From Candidatus Chlorohelix allophototropha (GTDB lineage: Bacteria > Chloroflexota > Chloroflexia > Chloroheliales > Chloroheliaceae), in NCBI RefSeq assembly GCF_030389965.1, contig NZ_CP128400.1, positions 2,170,001 to 2,234,000 of the forward strand: a stretch of 64,000 nucleotides of DNA, in the 5' to 3' direction. The notes beneath the pieces are model-generated. The model made no database searches. It saw nothing but the letters and a program-made list of their open reading frames with translations, and had not been told where the DNA came from. Of the stretch, positions 58,661 to 64,000 are shown piece after piece (the first letter of the stretch is position 1; every line of letters begins with the position of its first letter). Position numbers and translations under genes: made by a program.

Positions 58661-60136
58661 ATGCCCGAAACCATTCCCTCGCTAAAATTACAGGTTTTTC
58701 TCTGCCACGCCTCTGAAGATAAACTTGCCGTACGCGCGCTTTATGAGCGTCTGAAAACCGAGAATTGGATTCATCCATGGCTGGACGAGGAAGAACTGAT
58801 ACCCGGACAACCTTGGCGCTACGAAGTTGAAAAGGCTTTGGAAGAGAGTCACCTCATTTTGGTGTGCCTCTCCCCCCAATCTGTGGCTAAACAAGGCTAT
58901 GTTCAGTATGAAATAGAAACCGCGCTTGACTATGCCAAATATATGCCCGAAGGAATGAGTAATATCATACCTTTGAAATTGACGGAGTGTAAAATCCCAC
59001 GAAGGCTAAGCAAATGGCAATACGTCAACTATTACGAGAACCAAGGTTACGAAAAACTCCTAAAAGGTTTGAGTTTACGAGCCAAAAAACTGGAGAAACC
59101 AGCGCATGTAGCCGTTTCAATCCCTACTGCACCTTCAATCCCTACTCTATCCCGTACACTGCCCATAGAAGCATCTCGTATATCGCTCATACCATTCATA
59201 CCTTCTAAATCAATTCTTTTAATCTTATTACCCATCATATTAGTATTGTTAGTATCTTTTACCTTAATTAATCCCTTTGGTTCAAACTCTTCTGCTAATC
59301 CTACCAACACCATCTTTGCTCAACTTACAACCACAGTTACTCCAGTAAGGGTAACCTCGACATCAGTTCCAACCACAATTGTTATCCCTACGACCGCTAC
59401 TAACGTATCAGCACCAGAAGGGAGCGCCACTACAAGTTTACTAACGGCTACTCCCACCTTCTCACCGAGTCGCACAATTACCCCTCAGCCCGGTACAACT
59501 ACCAGCCCCACCGCAATAGCAGTAGCGTTTGATTTTGCTGCTCCCGGCAGCAACACTATGGGAATAGCTTGGGATGGCAAAAATCTGTGGCTATCCAACA
59601 ACGATGCAACAATTTTTCAGGTTGATACTCAAGGTAACACATTGGGTTCTTTCCGCTCGCCTGATGCAACCCCAGAGGGTTTGACCTGGGAAGGGTCTAA
59701 TCTATGGCTTATTACTAGGAATTACAGCTTCATTCACCGCCTTCAAGTTAACGGCGTAAACTTGAAGGAAGTAAGCAAATACCCCGCTTCTAGAGACGGA
59801 GTAATTGGTGGCGGAGTTATAACCGACCTTGAATGGGTAGACCAAAATTTATGGTACTCAAATCAATATGTTATACGAAAGTTGGATGCTTCGGGAAATA
59901 TTCTTACTAATCTGGCTTTCCCAAAAAATATTTTGGGGCTTGCCTGGGATGGCAAAAAATTTTGGGTGGCGCACGAAAATAAAACCCCCTTCGATATGGT
60001 AATTAGTACGGTTTCTATTGAAGGTAAAATTTTGGCTACTTTTCCCTCTCCCGTACAGGAAATAGTAGGGCTTGCTTGGGACGGTGGATATTTGTGGGCA
60101 GCTACCGAGAAACAAATATATAAGTTAAAGGTGTAG
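58661..60136 (+). CDS. TIR domain - transmembrane - beta-propeller protein
   Basis: 491 residues. An N-terminal TIR domain (about 9-140) starts VFLCHASEDK. Its conserved SPQSVAKQGYVQYEIETAL supplies a candidate catalytic Glu84 for NAD cleavage. One transmembrane helix (about 183-203) and a Ser/Thr/Pro-rich stalk (about 208-290) follow. The C-terminal part (290-491) has five blades with 'LAWDGxxLW' (IAWDGKNLWLSN, LTWEGSNLWLIT, LEWVDQNLWYSN, LAWDGKKFWVAH, LAWDGGYLWAAT), a propeller outside the cell. No signal peptide precedes TIR, so the topology puts TIR in the cytoplasm. Sensing by the propeller and signalling or NAD depletion by TIR is an inference. No partner gene is coupled to it. Confidence 0.88.
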   Translation: MPETIPSLKLQVFLCHASEDKLAVRALYERLKTENWIHPWLDEEELIPGQPWRYEVEKALEESHLILVCLSPQSVAKQGYVQYEIETALDYAKYMPEGMSNIIPLKLTECKIPRRLSKWQYVNYYENQGYEKLLKGLSLRAKKLEKPAHVAVSIPTAPSIPTLSRTLPIEASRISLIPFIPSKSILLILLPIILVLLVSFTLINPFGSNSSANPTNTIFAQLTTTVTPVRVTSTSVPTTIVIPTTATNVSAPEGSATTSLLTATPTFSPSRTITPQPGTTTSPTAIAVAFDFAAPGSNTMGIAWDGKNLWLSNNDATIFQVDTQGNTLGSFRSPDATPEGLTWEGSNLWLITRNYSFIHRLQVNGVNLKEVSKYPASRDGVIGGGVITDLEWVDQNLWYSNQYVIRKLDASGNILTNLAFPKNILGLAWDGKKFWVAHENKTPFDMVISTVSIEGKILATFPSPVQEIVGLAWDGGYLWAATEKQIYKLKV

Positions 60137-60172
60137 CACACAACTACGGCTTCCTTGCTAGGAGACAACAAA

Positions 60173-60347
60173 ATGAGAGATAACAGCCCCTTTTTGCCAT
60201 GCGGTTAATCATCAAAGTGGGGTTAACTGGATCAATGCGCAGGCTCAATTCTTAGCAGAACAAGTCAGAGATGAAACCTCTGAGGTGGCGAATAATTACA
60301 AAAAAAAAGTGGGCTACCAGCCTGACAATTCTGGCAGCCACACCTGA
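60173..60347 (+). other. Possible small gene with frameshift
   Basis: After the ribosome site AGGAGAC an ATG (60173) opens an 11-codon frame ending at 60208. The +1 frame then reads coding-like helical peptide (NWINAQAQFLAEQVRDETSE, then VANNYKKKVGY) to a stop at 60345-60347, but has no start of its own. It could be a decayed small gene or chance. The remainder of the gap to 60532 contains only the hairpin below. Confidence 0.25.
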
Positions 60348-60367
60348 GGGGGTAGGGGAAGAGATTT

Positions 60368-60403
60368 GAAGTAACTCACCAGGAGGAGTTGGTTTGTTAC
60401 TTC
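60368..60403. other. Hairpin with ribosome-site-like loop
   Basis: GAAGTAAC pairs with GTTACTTC; the 20-base loop contains AGGAGGAG. An ATG follows at 60405 but its frame ends after five codons. No function assigned. Confidence 0.35.
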
Positions 60404-60531
60404 GATGACTAATGGTAATAGTTGATCTTATCTATGCCGGTTAACTATCTTCCGGTAACTGTATTCTAGGGGATAAATATTAAGGGGGTAATAACGTCTC
60501 TTTAAAAAGATGTTATCATTGGGTTAAACCT

Positions 60532-61293
60532 TTATTCCTCTTTCCACAAGCCTATTCCCGCCATTCGATGCAAATGTCCGTTTATGTTGCGCTCTGTAAT
60601 CTTCGCCAAATCCAAACCAAACTGAGCAGAAGTTTCCGCTTCATCTATAACCAACCCTACCAGCAGCATACTATACTCAGTATGGCGCGTGACAAGTTGC
60701 GCTTTGGTTTCTTCATCGAGCTTTTTGACGAGCTTTTTTAAATAGGTTGTACCAAAAGCAATATGGCGGCTTTCATCATGGGTAGTTTTGTTGAGCATTA
60801 TCTTGAGCAGCGGGTCTGCAATGCGTTGGGCTGCCTCGTGAAAAACCTCTAAAGCCAATCCTTCCAGCAGCAAGTGCAAGCCGATGAATTTTTCTTCCGG
60901 ATTCTGCACCGCCAATAGTCGCTCTACAAATTCCCGGATATGCTCATTAGGATTCTGCACCTTGCCGAGCATTACGATATAACGATTGAAAGCCTCTATG
61001 TGGCGGATTTCATCCATAACCTGAGTTGCCAAACAAGCGCGTATCTCCATATCTTGCACTTGCGAGACTAGTTGGCTGGCAATAAGCATCGCCGCCTGTT
61101 CGCCATAGAGAAAATTGCTCAGCACCTGCGCCCCGGCAGCGCGTTGAATGGGGTCGAGGGCAGTACCAAGCTCCCACGGCAGATCAGCGGCATCCCATTG
61201 CTCACGCTTAGCGCGGTGGTATAGCTTGGTTTCTTCTTTCAAAGAAAAATCGTACTTCTGTACCATTAAATCATTTGCCTGCGAACCCGCCAT
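60532..61293 (-). CDS. Ferritin-like diiron protein
   Basis: 253 residues, nearly all helical. The four-helix ligand pattern is Glu in FLYGEQAAML, ExxH in DEIRHIEAF, Glu in LEGLALEVFHEAA and ExxH in DESRHIAFG, as in the ribonucleotide-reductase R2 / fatty-acid-desaturase / AurF-like superfamily. It could oxidise a small molecule or a lipid. No electron-transfer partner is adjacent. Start ATG with GGGGAG upstream. Confidence 0.75.
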   Translation of the reverse strand: MAGSQANDLMVQKYDFSLKEETKLYHRAKREQWDAADLPWELGTALDPIQRAAGAQVLSNFLYGEQAAMLIASQLVSQVQDMEIRACLATQVMDEIRHIEAFNRYIVMLGKVQNPNEHIREFVERLLAVQNPEEKFIGLHLLLEGLALEVFHEAAQRIADPLLKIMLNKTTHDESRHIAFGTTYLKKLVKKLDEETKAQLVTRHTEYSMLLVGLVIDEAETSAQFGLDLAKITERNINGHLHRMAGIGLWKEE

Positions 61294-61341
61294 AATAAAT
61301 ACTCCCCGATTACTTATTGTAATTATTCACCCCCTACCCCC

Positions 61342-61720
61342 TCAAGTGGGAATAGGAGAGAGGAGTTCAAGGGGACACCCCTTGCCACCCCGCACAGGGG
61401 TTGCACCCCTGAGAACCCCGCTCGGATTCGTTATCCCCCTCAAGTGGGAATAGGAGAGAGGAGTTCAAGGGGACACCCCTTGCCACCCCGCACAGGGGTT
61501 GCACCCCTGAGAACCCCGCTCGGATTCGTTAACCCCCCTCAAGTGGGGAATAGGAGAGAGGAGTTCAAGGGGACACCCCTTGCCACCCCGCACAGGGGTT
61601 GCACCCCTGAGAACCCCGCTCGGATTCGTTATCCCCCTCAAGTGGGGAATAGGAGAGAGGAGTTCAAGGGGACACCCCTTGCCACCCCGCACAGGGGTTG
61701 CACCCCTGAGAACCCCGCTC
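61342..61720. repeat. Tandem array of four family T units (98-99 bp each)
   Basis: Four nearly identical copies begin at 61342, 61440, 61539 and 61638 (TCAAGTGGG...). Each contains AGGAGAGAGGAGTTCAAGGG, GACACCCCTTGCC, CGCACAGGGG and GAGAACCCCGCTC. Spacing is constant and there are no unique spacers, so this is not a CRISPR. The left border GTAATTATTCACCCCC also occurs, inverted, at about 23.8 kb. Confidence 0.9.
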
Positions 61721-61735
61721 TGGCTGAATTGTTAC
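61720..61735. repeat. Solitary IS66-type terminal repeat
   Basis: CTGGCTGAATTGTTAC is identical to the right end of the IS66 element at 44120-44135. It joins directly to the last family T unit; no transposase or second end is present. Confidence 0.75.
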
Positions 61736-61748
61736 TAATTATTTTTGA

Positions 61749-62792
61749 TTAGCGCGGTTTCAAAGTAAGCTTGTCACGCTCTTTTCCGGTCTCATCAATA
61801 ATTTGTACGTTCATTGCTTGTTGCGTTACATCAAAACTGGCAAAATGATAGAAATCGCCACTCCACCCGGAATAGGGATAAGAACCGCTCGTTCCGATTA
61901 TAAGCTGATAAATTCCGTTACGAACACTCTTATTATACAGATGTTCATGCCCCGTGATATAAGCGGTGACATTATTATCCATCAGCAATTTCCAAAAAGC
62001 ATCGCGCTCTGCCGGGTAAGCATCGAGACTATTGCCCACATGCGGACCTGCCGGATAGGCAGGGTCATGGCTCATCACCAGAATATAGGGCTGGCGCGTG
62101 GCTTTCAAATCCTGTTCCAGCCAAGCTAACTGAACCTTGCCCAATTGGTGCGGCTGACTCGGTAGTTCGGAAGCCACCGATACAAAATGCACCGCACCAA
62201 TATCCAGCGAATAAGCATAGCCCTTAAAATCTGCGGGTCCGTTCTTGGGCAAATCGGGGAAAGCTTCCAAATATAGGGGCGTGGCAGCTTTGCGATAGTT
62301 CGTCTCATGATTGCCGATAGTGGGCAGAATGGGGATGTTGCCGAGCGCGGCAAAAGGTTTTAGATGCCCTTCCCATTGCGTCTTTACCACCGAATTATTG
62401 TCCTCAGCGTTGATGATATCGCCAACCAACAGCGCGGCTTGCGGCTTATACTCTTTGGAAAGCGCGAGCAGTTTATCAAATATAGGCGGCGGCTTCAAGC
62501 CTGCGGTTCTAATATCGCCATACACAATAAAACCAAAGCGTTGGAAGGCGGGCGTAGGCGAGGCAATCGGCAGCGCCACGGTGGTGGTAGCGGCAACCGA
62601 CTGCGAAGTTGCAACCGTAGTCGTGGGTACAACTGAAGTTGGAATAGCAGTGGGAAGTGGCGTTGGCGGTATCGGAGTGGCAACTTCCCCACAAGCCGAC
62701 AACCAACCTAGCGAAAGCCCTCCAAAGGCAAGTCCGGCTGCCTTTTTCAGAAAGCGGCGGCGCGTATTCCGGTTCATGTTATTCTGGCTCAT
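61749..62792 (-). CDS. Tat-exported metallophosphoesterase
   Basis: 347 residues. A twin-arginine signal (NTRRRFLKKAAGL) ends in LSAC, so it may become a lipoprotein after Tat export. A Thr/Pro-rich linker is followed by a calcineurin-like domain: GDIRTAG, LLVGDIINAEDN, TIGNHETN, MSHDPAYPAG and ITGHEHLYNK supply the two-metal ligands (Asp, His, Asn). It hydrolyses phosphate mono- or diesters outside the cell. AAGAGGAGAA precedes the ATG. Confidence 0.9.
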   Translation of the reverse strand: MSQNNMNRNTRRRFLKKAAGLAFGGLSLGWLSACGEVATPIPPTPLPTAIPTSVVPTTTVATSQSVAATTTVALPIASPTPAFQRFGFIVYGDIRTAGLKPPPIFDKLLALSKEYKPQAALLVGDIINAEDNNSVVKTQWEGHLKPFAALGNIPILPTIGNHETNYRKAATPLYLEAFPDLPKNGPADFKGYAYSLDIGAVHFVSVASELPSQPHQLGKVQLAWLEQDLKATRQPYILVMSHDPAYPAGPHVGNSLDAYPAERDAFWKLLMDNNVTAYITGHEHLYNKSVRNGIYQLIIGTSGSYPYSGWSGDFYHFASFDVTQQAMNVQIIDETGKERDKLTLKPR

Positions 62793-63019
62793 TTCTCCTC
62801 TTTCCTAGTTATAGGCTCAGCCACATTATAATGCGGGTTACGCCCTTCTGGAATAGCAAGCATTACCCGGAATGCTTAGAGTTTGATAAGCCTTTACCCT
62901 ACCTCCGGCAGAACAGTTGCAAGGTCGGCATTTCCATTTTCAACGACCACCCCAAACGTTAAGAATATCGTTTTTGTATCCCCGGATGGGGAATACGAAC
63001 CCGAACCTCCGAACCCGTA

Positions 63020-63117
63020 GGGGCGGTTCGCCTGCGCCCCGTAGAGGGTGTGAACCGCCCTTCTTTTATTGCCCCTACCCAAATGAATTTACCAACCCCT
63101 CGCGGGCGTGTCGAGCC
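63020..63117. repeat. Paired family H element truncated by an insertion sequence
   Basis: A long-loop hairpin (GGGCGGTTC at 63020-63028, GAACCGCCC at 63052-63060), 43-base spacer starting TTCTTTTATTGCCCC, then GGGCGTGTCGAGCC (63104-63117). The matching unit at 18923 continues ACGCCC; here the sequence changes to CATTGAGTCC, so the second hairpin is cut exactly at the element border. The rest of 62793-63117 is featureless. Confidence 0.75.
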
Positions 63118-64000
63118 CATTGAGTCCAACAAATACGTTTGTTCTAAGGTTTATGAGCATAACGGGGCTTTCTAATGAAACATAAATCAGGTGGTAAGGG
63201 CTTGTACAAGTCCCAATCAGGCGTAGGTGCAAGGATTTTAGTGCGAGTGGAGGGGCGAATAAACCGCACCTCCCGTCCATACTTTATGAAGCTTTCTAAG
63301 GGGTCATTGCCGTCATAGGCAAATTGAGGTAAATATTCGATCATTAAGGCTAACGAGACCTCAAATGGATCTACCCCAGCCCGTCCCGCTATTTCCATTT
63401 GAAAAGCTTGCAGAATTTGCGCTATGATCAAAGTCGCCCAGACCTGTTGCAAGATTACCTGGTTTTTAGCGCTCCATAACAGGTGCAGTTTCAAATGCAC
63501 TTTGAGAGTTTTGAAGGCGAGTTCGATGTCCCAGCGTCTGGCATAGAGCCGGGCTATTTCGATTATCGGCAACTGCTGCGGTTCGGTTACATTGGTAATA
63601 TAGCGGTGTAAGTGCTTTCCCACTCGGAATTGAACTAAGCGTACCGCGTGCGCCGCTTGATCGGCTCTGTAAGCCCCTAACCAGATTAGCTGATCTTTAG
63701 TATCGCCTTCTTCGAAGAAGGAATGCAGCAGGGTATAACTGGTTTTCTCACGCAAGCGACTTACCCACCAATAGGACTGTTCGGTCAGCCAATCGAACCA
63801 TTCAAAGCCAAAATAGCCCAAGTCAGCCAGCACCAAACTGTATTTGGGCAAGTTTGAAACCATTTGACGGGCTGCCACCTTTTTGTTTTGGTGAGGCTTT
63901 TCTTGGTACTCAATAGTGCGCCATTGCTGCCGACGGAGGTCAAACAGGGCGCTGAGTTTGCCGGGCAGCAAGCGCTCATCTCCTTGGGGCACTTGACGCA
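63118..64000 (-). mobile_element. IS4-like element, right part outside window
   Basis: One border is inferred at 63118, where a family H hairpin breaks off and CATTGAGTCCAACAAATACG begins. The element continues past the window end, so its other repeat and target duplication cannot be seen. Confidence 0.6.
63144..64000 (-). CDS. IS4-family transposase, partial
   Basis: About 285 C-terminal residues; the frame is open to the window end. Second-Asp region LVLADLGYFGFEWFDWL, then the IS4 signature YARRWDIELAFKTLKVHL with the catalytic Glu, and a helical C-terminus (SLALMIEYLPQFAYDG). It differs clearly from the transposase at 35961, so it belongs to another IS4 group. Intact where visible. Confidence 0.88.
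   Translation of the reverse strand, partial: RQVPQGDERLLPGKLSALFDLRRQQWRTIEYQEKPHQNKKVAARQMVSNLPKYSLVLADLGYFGFEWFDWLTEQSYWWVSRLREKTSYTLLHSFFEEGDTKDQLIWLGAYRADQAAHAVRLVQFRVGKHLHRYITNVTEPQQLPIIEIARLYARRWDIELAFKTLKVHLKLHLLWSAKNQVILQQVWATLIIAQILQAFQMEIAGRAGVDPFEVSLALMIEYLPQFAYDGNDPLESFIKYGREVRFIRPSTRTKILAPTPDWDLYKPLPPDLCFIRKPRYAHKP

Noticed and set aside
61342-61720. CRISPR array
   Set aside because: Units of 98-99 bp abut with no unique spacers and no cas genes nearby; it is a simple tandem repeat.
61444-61752. Open frame over the tandem repeat
   Set aside because: It only translates the repeat units, with no ribosome site or homology; the same holds for frames at 4287-4559.
1-64000. tRNA or rRNA genes
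   Set aside because: Looked for in the gaps by eye; no acceptor-stem/anticodon pattern or rRNA motif was recognised. A covariance search could still find one.

Overview
The window looks like a chromosomal segment of a member of the Chloroflexota. This is an inference. It rests on a secreted protein whose C-terminal 'YFERxRxEYHPE...YEVLLGLLG' repeats I associate with that phylum, on the abundance of secreted Thr/Ala/Ser-rich proteins, and on GTAGGGGCG-type intergenic hairpins. No rRNA or tRNA gene was seen, so I cannot assign a genus. Base composition is moderate, and TTG and GTG starts are common.

Layout. 1-11.7 kb: a zinc-finger protein cut by the window edge, a large membrane protein, a threonine aldolase-like enzyme, a DMT transporter, a lipoprotein, a condensation-domain-like acyltransferase, a secreted repeat protein and a secreted C39-like peptidase. 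11.9-28.1 kb is mostly housekeeping: dxr and rseP; a PDZ/DUF512 FeS protein; a minus-strand run of thioesterase, holB, ricT, NUDIX and a hypothetical; FabF with an N-terminal extension; a 2-dehydropantoate reductase/acyl-CoA synthetase pair; and two membrane proteins. 28.2-33.9 kb: a metzincin-like secreted protease without a standard start codon, an ABC exporter and an aldo/keto reductase. 34-37.1 kb: a CBS-like gene hit by two unrelated insertion sequences. 37.6-45.4 kb: topA, then an arsenic cluster (arsM, arsR, acr3, two arsC, arsN2-like) split by an IS66-type element. 45.7-50.1 kb: two tandem secreted beta-helix paralogues. 50.4-63 kb: a D-Ala-D-Ala carboxypeptidase with an unusual tail, a TolB-like propeller, a phytoene/squalene synthase, an SRPBCC protein, an inositol monophosphatase/cyanophycinase-like pair, a membrane-anchored TIR-propeller protein, a diiron ferritin-like protein and a Tat-exported phosphoesterase. 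The right edge cuts an IS4-like element.

The arsenic genes form a coherent detoxification unit: ArsR senses, Acr3 effluxes, the two ArsC reduce arsenate, ArsM methylates and the ArsN-like GNAT acts last. A near-identical palindrome lies upstream of both arsM and acr3. At arsM it overlaps a perfect TTGACA-17-TATAAT promoter.

Two intergenic repeat families run through the window. Family H is a GGGCG...CGCCC hairpin whose inner arms change sequence but stay complementary. Five times it occurs as a pair separated by 43-44 nt of conserved spacer. Family T is a G/C-run-rich unit of about 100 bp, scattered singly and amplified to four tandem copies at 61.3-61.7 kb, next to a solitary IS66-type terminal repeat. 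The points most worth following up are the paired hairpins, the TIR-membrane-propeller protein, the doubly interrupted CBS-like gene with its target duplications, and the beta-helix pair with conserved ends and a divergent middle.
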